Assembly: GCA_951799425.1 (NCBI GenBank)
Contig: OX637392.1
Coordinates: 35,995,593 to 36,059,592, forward strand
Length of the DNA stretch: 64,000 nt
Direction of reading: 5' to 3'
Origin: Ilex aquifolium
Lineage: Eukaryota; Streptophyta; Magnoliopsida; Aquifoliales; Aquifoliaceae
The notes beneath the pieces were generated by a model. The model saw nothing but the letters and a program-made list of their open reading frames with translations. It did not search any database and was not told where the DNA came from. Below are positions 45,901-58,156 of this stretch, piece after piece. Numbering within the stretch: the stretch's first letter is position 1; every line of letters begins with the position of its first letter. The translations under genes were made by a program, and so were the position numbers.

Positions 45901-46938
45901 CAAGATTGGGGACTGAGAACAAATATCTTGGAGATATAACTTGACACTTAGCCTAAGTATTATAGTTATTTAGTTAATTACAAAAATTCCCTTTGAATGG
46001 ATTAGATGGATCGTTAGTGTACATATTTTAGAAGCTATAATTGGAGGATAAATATGGTTAGGTTTCAGTTGTACACTTTGGTGGAATTTGACATATCTTC
46101 TCAAAACTTTCAAACAATGGGAATTCTTATCTTGTGGCTAGTTTTGATTTGTGAATTGGTGGATGTTAATTTATATCAGAGTGCGCAACAAGCCATTGGA
46201 TTAGATTTAATATTAGTGGAATTAACCATTAGTTACGGTTACAGTGGTGAATGTAGAGAATATAAGCTTGAAGAGGGAGATTCAATTTCTTGGAAAACTT
46301 GGTGTATAGTTTGATGGTTATAATTGTTGGGAATCTTGCGGCGTGCACCGAACTACAAAAATTGATAAGTGTCCATAGGATGTGAAGCTATAATTAGATT
46401 TTAAATATTGTGAGTTTCTCTAGTCTAGTGAGAAACAAAGTCATTAATAATGATACATCTATTTAAGGAATCGTTGTAGATCTTATCGTAATAGCATTAC
46501 TAAGTTTTGGATTATAACATAATTTGGACATAGGAATGATGAGTAATCCCATTAGTGAAATGGAATTTGGTTGTTGTGAAATGCTTATGGATAAGATACA
46601 TGTAAAAAGCAAACATGAGATTTTTTAAAATGATTGGTACATTCAAAAGAGAAGTGATATCCGATGAATAGGAAATAAGTTGGAGACCTAGCAATTACGC
46701 ATGATATGGAACTAGTTTAGACAATCACATGAAATTATTGAGTATAAAGAATAATCAAAAGTAGTGAATGAATGTAAACTTAAGGACTTCACTAACTTTA
46801 GTGACGGTATAAGTTGAAGGGATGGATTTAAAATTAAGATATGATGTTCTATTTTAATCTTGACTTCGATGTTTAAAGGATGAATAGAAGTGGAGACATC
46901 ATGGCCAAATGAGAATTAGATAGACTAACTCGACGATT
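45901..46938 (+). mobile_element. L1 interior, part 3
   Basis: Non-coding. An 86-codon frame (46054-46314) shows no retroelement or host motif and is probably chance. Ends at the hairpin and PPT. Confidence 0.65.
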
Positions 46939-46976
46939 AAGTTTCGAGGACGAAACTTTCTTTTAGGGGGGTGGAT
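46939..46976 (+). promoter_or_regulatory. L1 hairpin plus polypurine tract
   Basis: AAGTTTCG-AGGA-CGAAACTT (46939-46958), then TTTTAGGGGGGTGGAT, next to the 3' LTR. Nearly base-for-base the same as in the coding family A. Confidence 0.78.
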
Positions 46977-47689
46977 TGTAAAACCCCGTATTAAAAATTA
47001 AATAAGGATATTATTATCTTAAGAGTTCTCCTAATATGAATAAAATAATGGTAGAAACTTAGAAGCATTGTTGAAAGATTAATCATAAAGTTTGAGTTTC
47101 GAACGAATTGACTTTCGGGTCAAACTTAATTTTTGAAAGTGTTTAAGGTTGATAAGGGTAACTAAGTAAATATATTAATTTTTTTAGGTCAAAATAACAG
47201 TGCCATTGAATCCGGGAGGTCCGAAAAATATTGGGATAGATGTTTACCTCATATAGGGATTCAGAGGGGTAAAATAGTAATTTCGGTGTTTCGGGTGTAA
47301 ATTTATTTTAGTTTTGAGATAAATCATAAAAATAAATGTTTTTAGGTTAAAATAACATTAAAAATGAATCCGAAACGTCTAAAAACCTTAGGGTAGTCAT
47401 ATGAATCAAATTGGAGATTCTTAGTGGCAAAACCGTAATTTTGGAGAAAACCAAAACAGCCTGTGAACAGTAAAATTCGGGATTGGGCAGTCTTATAACA
47501 CCATTCTCTTCCCATTTCTCTTATATTCTTTTACTCCATTCTCACCCCACACCTCTTGGAACCTTAGAGGAAGATTAAGGGAGGAAGAAAATGGAAGAAG
47601 GAGGTCACTAGAGCTTGGGTTCTTACTTGGAATTTTGATTTAAGGTAGGGGTTTTTTTTCACTCTTGTTCATTGAGGCAAGGGATACAC

Positions 47690-47694
<5 letters not shown>

Positions 47695-47734
<40 letters not shown>
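47695..47734. repeat. (TG)20 microsatellite
   Basis: Pure TG run inside the predicted LTR intron. The 5' LTR has a much shorter run at 30216-30229. Confidence 0.92.
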
Positions 47735-47737
<3 letters not shown>

Positions 47738-48130
47738 CTTTTGACTTTAAATCCTAGATGTATGTTAGGAAACCTTTGATTCTTGATGTCCATGCAAATA
47801 TTATCATGTTTTAAACAATGTTATGGTTGGGTAACTACTAAATCTCTTGTTTTTGCTCTCAACCCTAGTTTTTGAGAAATATGGATTTTCCTCTCTATAT
47901 TCACTCAATCTTGGTTTTGAAAACTCTAGTGCTTGGTGTTGGGAATTAAAATGATATTGTGAATGATCTCTCGTATGTGTTTTCTTAAATTGCTCTATTG
48001 AAATATCACTTGTGAGAATTGTGGATTTGGGGAAATTGTGATAAATTGGGGATTTGTGGAATTGTTTGTTATTTGAGAAAATTGTTGGTATGATATTTCT
48101 TGTATAGTGTTTAGATGAACATGAGTGAGA

Positions 48131-48376
48131 GGTTCCTTGTAAGGATGCTCATTCCTTCTCAAGAGGTTCCTTGTAAGGATGCTTGAGAAACAAAACATTG
48201 AGGGTGAGAGGTTCCTTGTAAGGATGGTCATACCAAAGAAACAAGACCTTGAGGGTGAGAGGTTCCTTGTAAGGATGCTCATGCCAAAAAAGGACAAGAT
48301 GTGGCATTCTCATGAGGTTCCTTGTAAGGATGCTTGAGAAACAAAGCCTTGAGGGTGAGAGGTTCCTTGTAAGGAT
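48131..48376. repeat. Expanded ~45-bp tandem repeat in the L1 3' LTR
   Basis: Six copies of gttccttgtaaggatg (near-palindromic tccttgtaagga) separated by 'ctcatgccaaa' or 'cttgagaaacaaa' spacers. The 5' LTR has only three. It produces spurious repeat-encoded frames on the minus strand. Confidence 0.88.
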
Positions 48377-48778
48377 GCTCATGCCAAAAAGGACAATATT
48401 ATATCCGGTGTGGGTTATTGGTTTACTTTTGGAAATTGTATGGCTCATGGTTGGTAATTGGTTTCACCTCTCCCTTTAACTCTATTGTTGTTCGTAAACT
48501 TGAGATCTGTTTAAAATATCCAAGTTTTACTTCAAAAATTACATATGCTATTTGTAAAATGAGACCGACCGGTTTTCTATGTTTTTCTAAAACCTTGTTC
48601 AAGTTTGGGAGGAATGTTGCTACAGAGCCTAGTGCTCACCCCCCCTACAAACAATATCTTTTCAGATTTCGGTCTAGGCGAGGAGCTTGGAGCCGAGGAG
48701 ACGGTTCACTGGGAGACTTCGATAGACGGGAGCGTGGATCCCGAGGTGGACGCCTAGAGCGACACTTTCTTTTGTTCT

Positions 48779-49515
48779 TGTGAAACCCCGGAAAATTTGA
48801 ACTATTCACAAAGGGGCAAAACAATAACTTGCCACTATGAACGGGTTGCGAACCTGAATTTTTCTAGAGCTCGGATGACGAAACGGACTTCGCCATTGAA
48901 TTCGTCTCGCGAAATCTAGTGACCATGTAAAATTTCATCAAATTCCGAAATAGTTGGATTTTTCACGTTTTATGAGACGGTCGGGTCTCGGATGACCCCA
49001 AAAACGAAATTTTGGACAAAATGTGAGAAAATTGAAAATAATTTAATTAGAGTTCATAGAAAATATTTTGAACTTAAACCGGAGCGAAATTTAATTGTTT
49101 CGGGATTAAAACGGATCCGGAACTAAAGGGGACGTGTGGCCAATTGTGGGCCAAGTATTCTATAATTATAAATAGGGTCAAATTTGGAGATATTTCAGCA
49201 GAAATATCCCCAAGGTCAGCTGGTCTCACACGTTGGAGAGAAAAGAGAGAGAAAAAGGGTTTCTTCAAGCTTTCTCGGGCGATTTCTCAAGCAACCGTTG
49301 CTCGGATTCCGTCGAGCTAGAAGAGAGAGTTGCTCTACGCGACGAGGGCTACGTGTGGGTACCAAAAACAACAACTTTCACCGAAGGTGAACGGATGCAG
49401 GTGTACGAAAATCAAGATTCGAGTTGAGTTTCGGGTCTTCGGAGCTTCCTACGGGATTTCTCACGCTACAAGAGGTAGGGGTTCTCCTACTTGGGTTTAT
49501 TCCAAACCTAAAAAT
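48779..49515 (+). mobile_element. Family B LTR fragment (B3), 5' part only
   Basis: TGTGAAACCCCGGAAAATTT… closely follows the B2 solo LTR to 'gtttattccaaacctaaa' and then stops matching. TATAAATAG at 49167-49175 and a perfect dyad GATATTTC-AGCA-GAAATATC at 49189-49208 sit at the promoter position. The donor AAGAG|GTAGGG is present near 49470, but no acceptor follows. Confidence 0.8.
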
Positions 49516-49690
49516 CTCATTTTATGTGGGCTGTATTTGGGCAGTATGTGGGCTGTATTTGGGCCATTTTGCGGGTTGTAATTGAGCTGTATACGGGCTG
49601 TTTAAGGGGTTGCTTAGTGGCTGATTTCGTGGGCTGCTTTGGGCTGATTTTTGTGGGTTGCTTTGTGCTAATTCTTGTGGGTTGTTATGT
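49516..49690. repeat. Degenerate GGGCTGTTT-type repeat filler
   Basis: Runs of gtgggctgtatttgggc, gtgggctgctttgggctg and gtgggttgctttgtg, unlike LTR or pol sequence on either side. It sits exactly at the join between the LTR fragment and late pol and may be filler DNA from repair or a short minisatellite. Confidence 0.65.
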
Positions 49691-49707
49691 GTTATCATGC
49701 ACCTTGG

Positions 49708-51360
49708 TACCTCGAGGACTACGATTTCACGTTGCATTACCATCCTGGTAAGGCAAATGTGGTGGCTGATGCACTCAGCCGAAAGTCACGGGTGGTTGTG
49801 GCTAGTGTGGCTTCCTGAGAGTGGCAGATGCTCGAGACTGTAGGACAGTTCGGGCTACATTACGCTGATTATATTCAGGGTACTTTGGGGAGCTTGGTGG
49901 CTACACCTTTCCTACTGAGCTGGGTTATTGAGTCCCAAGGACAGGATACTGAGTTAGTGTCCATCAGGGACCGAGTACGATTGGGTACGGGTGATGAAGG
50001 CTGGGCCATTCATACAGATGGTAGTCTTCGGTTCAGGGGATGGATTGTGGTTCCCTAGTCTGCGGATCTGAGAGAGGAGATCCTTAGGGAGTTTCATTGC
50101 TCCCGTTTTGCGGTTCATCCAGGGGGCACGAAGATGTATCATGATCTTCGTCGCCAGTATCATTGGAATGGGATGAAGAGGCAAGTTGGCGACTTTGTCA
50201 ATCGATGTCTCACGTGTCAGCAGGTTAAGGCTGAACACCAGAGACCAGCAGGATTACTCCAACCTTTGGAGGTAGCTGAGTGGAAGTGGGAGCATATCAC
50301 GATGGATTTTGTGACCCATCTGCCACGGACATCGCGGGGGCATGACGCGGTGTGGGTGATAGTGGACCGGCTTACCAAGTCGGCACATTTTCTGGCAGTG
50401 CGGATGACCTTCACACTGGAGGAATTCTGCAGGTTGTACATACGGGAGATTGTCCGGTTGCATGGAGTACCCGTATCTATAGTATCAGATCGAGATCCCA
50501 GGTTTACAGATCAGTTTTGGGAGAGTTTCCAGCGAGCCATGGGGACACAGTTGATGATGAGCATTACTTTTCATCCTCAGACGGATGGTCCGTCGGAGAG
50601 GACTATCCAGACCTTAGAGGACATGCTGCGGGCATGCGTCCTAGATCTCAAGGGTATCTGGGAAGATCATTTGCTCTTGGTGGAGTTCGCCTATAACAAT
50701 AGTTATCAGACGAGTATACAGATGGCACCCTATGAGGCATTGTACGGGAGGCCATGTCGTTCTCCGGTCTGTTGGACGGAGGTAGGAGAGAGGTATTCTA
50801 CGGGTCCGGAATTGGTAAAAGACACATCGGAGAAGGTGGACTTGATTCGAAAGCGTCTTCTCACGGCTCAGAGTCCACAGAAGAGTTATGCTGATAGACG
50901 ACGACGACCTCTAGAGTTTGAGGTGGGAGATCATGTCTTCTTGAAGGTTATGCCTAAAAGAGGAGTGGTCCAGTTTGGTAAATGGAGGAAACTGTCGCCG
51001 AGATACATCGGGCCCTTCGAGGTACTCGAGAGGGTGGGTACAGTTGCTTATCGGTTAGCGTTACCGCCAAATTTATCGGGTTTTCATGCGGTATTCCATG
51101 TCTCTATGCTCCGGAAGTATACTCCAGATCCGACACATGTGGTGGATTGGGGTGAGTTAACTGTTGATGCGGATGGGACCTTCGAGGAGGGACTGGTGCG
51201 TATCATGGATAGCCGAGATTAGGTTTTGCGAGGCAAGACCATAAAGTTAGTAAAAGTGCTGTGGCAGCACCGGGGAGTGGAAGAGGCGATATGGGAGCGC
51301 GAGGACACCGTACGTGCCAATTATCCTTTCTTGTTTGAGGATAGAGATACATTTTTATAG
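49708..51360 (+). pseudogene. Family B late Pol: RNase H end, integrase, chromodomain-like tail
   Basis: One continuous frame with three stops. It begins '[20 protein letters not shown]' (end of RNase H), then the integrase zinc-binding part ('FHCSRFAVHPGGTKMY' … 'CLTCQQVK'), catalytic blocks [19 protein letters not shown] and GPSERT, 'SYADRRRRPLEFEVGDHVFL', 'PRYIGPFEVLERVGTVAYRL', and the tail 'VKVLWQHRGVEEAIWERED'. Stops: TGA near 49816, TAG near 50056, TAG at 51220; each is one C-to-T change from Arg or Gln codons found in relatives. Gag, protease and RT are absent because of the join at ~49690. The longest open part is 362 codons (50134-51222). Confidence 0.87.
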
Positions 51361-51417
51361 TTATTTACTATTACATGACTGTAGCATATGCATGGGCTTG
51401 CATGTATGTGTGTGTAT

Positions 51418-51454
51418 GAATTTCGGGGACGAAATTCTTTTAAGTGGGGAAGAA
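51418..51454 (+). promoter_or_regulatory. Family B hairpin plus polypurine tract
   Basis: GAATTTCG-GGGA-CGAAATTC (51418-51437), then AAGTGGGGAAGAA, next to the LTR start. The arms differ from those of family A, but the pairing and position are kept. Confidence 0.75.
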
Positions 51455-52440
51455 TGTGAAACCCCGGTAAATTTAATTTTTTGTGAATAAGGGCAAAATG
51501 GTCATTTACCATCCTAATACTTATTTTAAATACTCATACTCTAGATCTCGGATGAGGAAACGGAGTTCGCCGTTGGATTCGTATCGCGGAATCTAGTTAC
51601 CCTGTCAAATTTCGTCGAATTCCGAGATAGTCGGATTTTTGCACGTCGTTCGAGGCGACTGCGTGACGAATGACATTTTAAAGATCCCTAAAAATATTTT
51701 TTATAAAATTTCCTTAAAATTAAGTTAAAGTTCAAATAAAATTAATTTGAACTTAATCTGAGGTATAATGAATCATTTCGGGACGAAAAACGAACCCGGA
51801 AGTCGAAAATATGCGGTACGATGTGGACCACACATTTGTGCCTATATATACCCTCTTAAATCAGTTTTTTGAGGCAAGAAATATCTCCTTCTTGACAGAA
51901 ACCAGCCGGCCAAGACCAAAGAGAAAGAAAAAAAAATTCTTCAATCTTCCCGATCCGATTTTGGGAGTTCCGTCGGTCGGAATCCGTCGATCCAAGAGGC
52001 AAAGTTCATCTCCTCGACGAGGGCTACGCGTACGTACCAAGAACGAGGGATTTTACCGAAGATTCAAAAGTGAAAATTTGGGAAGTCAAGAGTTCTTGAG
52101 TTATTTTGGTGTTATAGGAGTTTTCTACACTCCTATTGAGGTAGGGTTTCTCCTACTTGGGTTGATTTCTAACCTAAATGTCCATAGGAATGGTTGGATG
52201 TATGTGTTATATATATATATATATATATCTATCAATTGCCTATTAATATGAAAATGGGAAAGTGAGCTTAGAAATGGCTTAGGCCAACTTCTAGCTTGAC
52301 TTTGATGCATGGAAGTTACTTGGGCATTTTCTTGTAACTATGTGAAATTGTGGGCATGATATGTGTTTAACATGAAGGTGCCTTGAAGGTGTTGATTAAA
52401 TGCCTTGAATTATGATATTTAATGTTGTGTGACAATATAC
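51455..52440 (+). repeat. Family B 3' LTR (B4), truncated
   Basis: TGTGAAACCCCGGTAAATTT… resembles B1 more than the B3 fragment 2.7 kb upstream, so the two are not an LTR pair from one insertion. TATATATA at 51843-51850. Donor ATTGAG|GTAGGG near 52141. An (AT)n run is at about 52211-52228. Similarity ends near 52440, about 1.5 kb short of a full LTR. Confidence 0.75.
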
Positions 52441-52537
52441 TTATTATCGCGATTAAAACATTGAAATGAATAAAAAAATCTATCGAATATTTGAAAGAAT
52501 TTATTTTTGAATATTTCCCAATCTCACATACTTGTTA
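52441..52537. other. Fragment related to the flank of the CACTA-like cluster
   Basis: 'aaaacattgaaatgaataaaaaaa' and 'ttatttttgaatattt' resemble 12293-12370. It lies between two B-type LTR pieces. Confidence 0.35.
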
Positions 52538-54327
52538 TGTGACGCCCCGATTCCTGGGTGCCATTACTCAACCCGTTGATAACCCATCAACCTGTGGAAT
52601 AACTAATAATACCGCAAATCACTGGGTTCCTTGACTTAATAAAAATCCGGGCAGGGTATCCCTTGTACGAGGAGCGCTACCAAACACACACACACACACA
52701 TGTGCATTATAAAACCATATAACCACATTGGGTCCAACATCGATATACATTCAATATAGTATTGAATACCAACACCCACGGCATACATTCATTCACAAAA
52801 AAATAATGTCCATAATAGTCCCATTACATACCTTTAATAAAATACAATTTTTGTACTTTAAAAATATACAAGGGCAAAATTTAATTATATGCAAGGGACT
52901 ACAAAATCCTTATCAAGAGCCACAACCCAGCTCTATCCTCAAAGCAGACCCAAGTTAGGGCAGTCAACGGACGCCTATCCAACACTTGAAATATATTTTC
53001 CCATAAAGGGTGCGGCACAATTAATAGGGTATCTCCTATGAAGATTACCTTCCAACCCACATGCATATGATATGTCACATGCAAACATCATATAAAAGAT
53101 CCATTCCAATATATATTTTTCAGAAACGAATGCTACAATTCCATGTCATGCTATGAGATGAAAACTCACACATGCAATGCAACATCGAGCTTACCGGCTC
53201 CCATGAAACATGCAATGTCATGCATATGAATTCGGGCATTCCAAACCCTTACCATTGATGTTAAACATCCAATGACTATTTTATAAAATTTTGTGTCTTT
53301 CTGGGATAGTAATTTTATAGACTTACACCAACGGTTACCCAACCGACATGAAATTTCAGGACTTCCACCTATGATTCAACGTACACTGACACACTTTATA
53401 GACTCAATACCAATGACAGTACATATATGAAATTGTTGGGTCTTGCACCGAAGGGAGAATCTAGCCCTTCTTGTTAACCCCGACACGTTGTTTTTTCAAT
53501 GCAAACCTGTGCGGCTCAACCAAACATAGATCCAACTTTTTCGAGCCCACGTATCAACCCACCAAGAATGGTAGTTGATTAAAACATGCACACACACTCA
53601 TACTCGTGTCAAATGCCCACGAATGGAATGCTACTCGTGCTTGTGAAAATGCAATTCAAATCATCATCCTCATCATATCATAAAACGTATAATAAACATG
53701 TCAATTTCCATAAATATTCCCAAGCATGTCATATATGATTACAAGCCAATAAACATACTTAAACCCCAAGCATTTTATCAAAACACTTAGAAAGCATGAA
53801 ATGTAAATACATAGCATACCCATAGCAAAGCCACATAAGCTTCCTATTGGTAAGTGGTGCCTCATCTACCGGTGGATTCACCATTATATGTTGTTTTTCA
53901 TACATCACCCAAGTCAAACACAAAATGGGTTTTACAAGTTCTCATACTCATTTTCAAGCCCCTAGGTACACTAGGTGTGGTCTAGCCTAAAATATTTCAT
54001 CCTTAGGTCTATACCCATTTCATATACAACCATAAGATGGAAAGAAATCTCGATAGGAGGGAACTCTACCTCTTGTAGCATTCACACAAGGTAGATCGAC
54101 TCCTTATGATGTCAAATGATGCTTCGTTCAACCTCTAGCCAAAACTCCAACTTCCGCAATGTGTCAAAAAGGGACTTGGTTGGTACTGACGTGTAGCCCT
54201 CATCACTGTGAGAAACTTTAATTCTTGTCCCAACTTGATCTATCAAACGGATTGTTCTAGATTGCAGGAAGAAGTGAAGAAGAAGATGGAGAAGCATTCC
54301 TCTCTCTCTCACTCTCTCTATCTCTCC

Positions 54328-54358
<31 letters not shown>

Positions 54359-54811
54359 CCTCTCTCTCTCTTAGCTGAAATGTGTGGAGAAAAGGGCTTG
54401 GAAGACTAAAGTCTTCCACTTTTAGTATCTACTTATACTAGGCTCATATTAAGCCACGTGTCACTTCCTTATTGGTCAAATTCTATCCCAACCAATTACA
54501 TTTTGCCACATGTCATGTTTAATACAATTTTGTAAGATTTACTTTAAATTATATTATGGGTTCCATGATTAAAAATCTGATCGCAGAATTTTAATCGCAC
54601 GATACCCGATCGCATCATAACGCTAAAAAATTCGACTGTTTCGAATTTCAATGAAAATTGATTGGCTAGCCCAATTTCGCGAGTAAAATTCAATTGTGAG
54701 ATTCGTTTCATCATCAGAGTTATATAAAAATTTGGGTTTTCAACACGTGCTTTAATAACTAATCACTATTTTACCCTTTTAATTAAGATTTTAATTTTTC
54801 TGAGTTTTACA
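52538..54811 (-). repeat. Family B 3' LTR on the minus strand
   Basis: Minus-strand start TGTAAAACTCAG at 54811 and end GGGGCGTCACA at 52538. Promoter: TATAAG at 54437-54432, then a perfect dyad GGAAGACT-TT-AGTCTTCC (plus 54400-54417). A (CT)n-rich tract is at 54297-54372. The intron donor is still AAGAG|GTAGAG (near 54070), but the acceptor region reads ATTTCAA, so this copy looks decayed. Confidence 0.78.
54297..54372. repeat. (CT)n-rich low-complexity tract
   Basis: Nearly continuous CT with single interruptions, in the leader region of the minus-strand B LTR. Other B leaders have shorter GA-rich stretches at the same place. Confidence 0.9.
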
Positions 54812-54828
54812 TTCTCTCCCCTTAAGGG

Positions 54829-54848
54829 AATTTAGTCCCCGAAATTAC
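54829..54848 (-). promoter_or_regulatory. Hairpin upstream of the minus-strand B polypurine tract
   Basis: TAATTTCG-GGGA-CTAAATTC on the minus strand, an eroded form of the family-B hairpin. TTAAGGGGAGAGAA follows it and abuts the LTR. Confidence 0.6.
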
Positions 54849-56508
54849 ACACATGCATATATAACAAAATGCATATGCAACAAGTCATAAACTACGCTAT
54901 GACTACGAGAAATGTACCTCCATCCCTAAATAGGAACATATCATATCGAGTCCTCGCGCTCCCATGTCACTTCTTCGATATCCCGGTGCTGTCGTAGCAC
55001 CTCCACCAACCTCATAACCTTTTCACTCAAAACCCGATCTCAGCCATCCATAATACGAACTAGTCTCTCCTTAAAGGTCCTATTCATGCCAACAATAAGC
55101 TCCCCCCTAGTGCACCACATGTGTAAGATCTAGCTATATTTTTGAAGCCTGTAGACATAGAACACGTTGTGCACTCCTAAAAGATGTGGCAATAACATCA
55201 ATCAATAAGCAACTGTACCAACTCTCTCAAGTAATTCGAAGGGGCCGATATACCTCGGCGACAACTTACCCCTCTTACCAAATTGACCACTCCTCTCTTA
55301 GGCATAAACTTCAAGAAGACGTGATTTTCAACCTCAAACTCTAAAGGTCTACACCGCCTGTCGGCGTAACTCTTCTACAGGCTCTGAGCCATGAGAAGAC
55401 GTTTTTGTATAAAAGCCACCTTCTCTGTGTCTCTAATCAAATCTGGACCTGTGGCAAGTCTCTCTCCAACCTCCGTCCAACATACCAGAGAATGGCATGG
55501 CCTCCCATAAAGTGCCTCATAGGGTGCCATATAAATGATCGCCTAATAATTGTTGTTGTAGATGAACTCCAATAGTGGTAGATGATCTTTCCAACTACCA
55601 TTGAGATCTAGGATGAATGCTCGAAGCATGTCCCCTAAAATCTAAATGGTCCTCTCTGATTGACCGTCCATCTGTCAGGGGAAGAAAATATGTACTCATC
55701 ATTAACTGCGTCCCCATAATTCACTGAAAGCTTTCCTAGAAATGAGTCATTAACCTGGGATCCCAATCCGGTACTATAGATACGGGTACCCCATGTAACC
55801 GGACTATCTCCCTTATATACAATCTATAAAATTCCTCCAGTGTGAAGGTCATCCACACAGCTAAAAAGTGTGCCAACTTGGTAAGTCGATCCACTATCAC
55901 TCATATCGCATCATGTCCCCTCGCAGTTCGTGGCAAGTGGATCACAAAATTCATAGTGACATGCTCCTACTTTCACTCAGTCACCTCCAAAGGTTAGAGC
56001 AATCTTGTTGGTCTCTGTTGCTTAGTCTTGACTTGTTGACACGTCAGATATCTACTAACAAAATACTGACATGTCTCTTAATCTCGCTCCAATAGTATTG
56101 GGAGCGAAAATCGTGATACATCTTAGTGCCGCTGAGATGTAATATGAATATGGAACGATGAAACTCCCGTAGTATCTCCTCCCGTAAGTCCACAGACTGA
56201 GGAACCGCAACTCTGCCAGCTCTGCCCCGATACCTAAGACTACTATCTACATAAATGACCTAGCCTCCTCACCAATACCCGATTGTACCTTGTCCCTGAC
56301 AGATAATATCTTTGTATCTTGTTCCTAGAAGTCGGTCACCCTGCTTAAAAAGAAGGCATGTCAATTAGACTTCTCATAATGCCCTGAGTCTGATCCCGAT
56401 AGTGTTGCCCGAACTGCCATACAGACTTGAGCATCTGCCACTCTCGGGAAGCTGTACCATCCAAAACTCCTTGTAACTTCTGGATAAGAGCATTAGCCAC
56501 CATGTTTG
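54849..56508 (-). pseudogene. Family B integrase remnant (minus strand)
   Basis: Minus-strand pieces parallel the plus-strand copy at 49735-51340: 'NMVANALIQKLQG' and 'SREWQMLKSVWQFGQHYRDQ' at its upstream end (56508-56380), then integrase, ending with 'QHRDIEEVTWEREDS' (about 54950). It is heavily broken by stops and small indels. It is cut at 56508 by the family-A element inserted there; the upstream half of pol would lie beyond that element, outside the window. Confidence 0.78.
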
Positions 56509-57570
56509 TGTAACACCCCAAAATCCACATTTGACGGCATTACTATTTAAAACCATTTACATCATGAGAACAACTAATAACATCCATAGATAAAGAGAAT
56601 TTCATTCATCATACATAATATCTACAACATCATCCAAAAAAATATGCCACACCATGGCAATTAAATCTAAAAATCAAACTTAATCTTGCAGCTTAATAAA
56701 CAAAATATCAATTCATACATTGTTTCAAAAGGCATCTCCTAATCTAGGACATAAAGAGAGCAATTCTAGACATCCCCCTCGGGACCCACGCTTCCCTCCA
56801 ATTGAGCTTCCCAAGCTGTCTGCTCATCAACTCCGAACTCCTCCTCTAAACCAAAATCTGAGAATAAAATATTGTTTGTAGGGGGTGAGCACTAAGCTCT
56901 GTAGCAACATCCTCCCAAACTCGAACAAGGTTTGGAAAACATATAAAACAGTTCGCTCTCACTTTTCAAAATATCATATATAACTTGAAATAAAACAGTT
57001 ACAATTTATTCGATCTCAATTTAACACAATAGCAATAAGTAAATGAAAGGAATAAACATGTCAGAGTTGAAGAAATCAATTAAGCATTCAATAGCATCAT
57101 CCCATATTCTTATGTATGTCGTATCACTCATGTATGTTGGTTGCTTCCTATGAATCTACACGACGTTTCTACCTCGTTCACCCATCATAAACCACACAAA
57201 TCACTTTAGGAAGGGTGTATACCGTCTCCCACGGCATTGACGAATCCTTCCCAAGAAAAGTATACCATCCCTCAGCCTCGAACATACGTGAACAATAGTG
57301 GTTGCTCTCACAAAAAATAATTCACTACAAGTGTTAGGAAACCATCTCACCCCCACTGGGATAGACTAACCTCTAACACTCTACGGCAGCTCTTGAATGC
57401 AATTCAAGTCCATCACAACAAACCATACAAGAGATTCAATACCAAACATTTTCTCATATCACAAGTAATTCAAAAACCCCCAATTCCATGGGTATTTCTC
57501 AATATAACATCTCAAGAAAAAATGAGCAGGAGATCATCAAAAGATATAATTTTATTGTTCCAACCAAAAC

Positions 57571-57728
57571 ACTAGAGTTTTTTAAATCAACAATAAATGA
57601 ATATAAAGTTTTGAAATCAAGAACAAATGGATATCAAGTCTTGAAATCAAGAACAAATGAATATAAAGTTTTGAAATCAAGAACAAATGGATATCAAGTC
57701 TTGAAATCAAGAACAAATGAATATCAAG
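57571..57728. repeat. 30/60-bp tandem repeat in the LTR intron
   Basis: 57601-57660 and 57661-57720 are identical 60-mers, each made of two ~30-bp units ('ttgaaatcaagaacaaatg'). Degenerate units flank them. Because 30 is divisible by three it creates an open frame with a 10-residue repeat, which I do not regard as a gene. Confidence 0.92.
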
Positions 57729-58156
57729 AAGAAAAATCCATACTTCTTGAAAAATTAGAGTTTGGATGTCAAGAACAAAGGTTTTATGTCTATCAAGCTA
57801 TAACTACCATCAAAACATGGTAAGATTTGCAAGAACAATCAAGAAACAAGGATTGCATAACAAATATATATGATTAAGAATCAAAACATGTATATATATA
57901 AGCCCTAGCATCATTGAACAAGAGTGGAAGAAAACCCCTACCTTCTTCTTCCTTAGAGTTCTTGAAGAACTTGAGATTTTAATCCACTTCAAGGTACAAA
58001 TCCTCTTTGATCTTGTGTTTCCCCCTTTCTTTCTTGTTTCTCAAGGTTTTCTAGGGTTCTAAATGGTGTATGGAGGCTAAATGAGTTGCCCTTATGTATT
58101 TATAGGGGAAGAAAATAGCTCAGCCGACATCAATCTAATGTTCTGATTCGCTGCTC

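Larger units (their letters stand above)
29500..48778 (+). mobile_element. Non-coding LTR element L1 (LARD-like), copy 2, with nested insertions
   Basis: 5' LTR 29500-31362, PBS 31368-31379, interior in three parts (31363-33557, 42994-43462, 45901-46976), hairpin and polypurine tract (46939-46976) and a 3' LTR (46977-48778) cut off by the B-type LTR at 48779. Without insertions the interior is roughly 3.7 kb. It has no gag or pol frame. The rest of the 3' LTR and the right TSD were not found in the window. Confidence 0.82.
46977..48778 (+). repeat. L1 3' LTR, truncated by a later insertion
   Basis: Matches 29500-31130 closely. It differs by an expanded (TG)20 tract (47695-47734), by six instead of three copies of gttccttgtaaggatg (48131-48376), and by loss of everything after 'tttcttttgttct', where the B-type LTR begins. 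The predicted intron is 47645-48665. Confidence 0.86.

Noticed and set aside
46054..46314. 86-codon frame in the L1 interior
   Set aside because: No homology that I recognise, and L1 interior is otherwise stop-rich. A chance frame is likely.
47995..48448. Two ~100-codon minus-strand frames with repeated ILTRNL, also 30497-30790
   Set aside because: They read the gttccttgtaaggatg tandem repeat of the L1 LTRs backwards. Their presence in both LTRs reflects LTR identity, not gene conservation.
57488..57823. 111-codon plus-strand frame with a 10-residue repeat (…KSRTNGYQVL…)
   Set aside because: Created by the 30/60-bp tandem repeat inside the minus-strand A LTR intron; unit length divisible by three keeps any frame open. 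No start context, no known domain.
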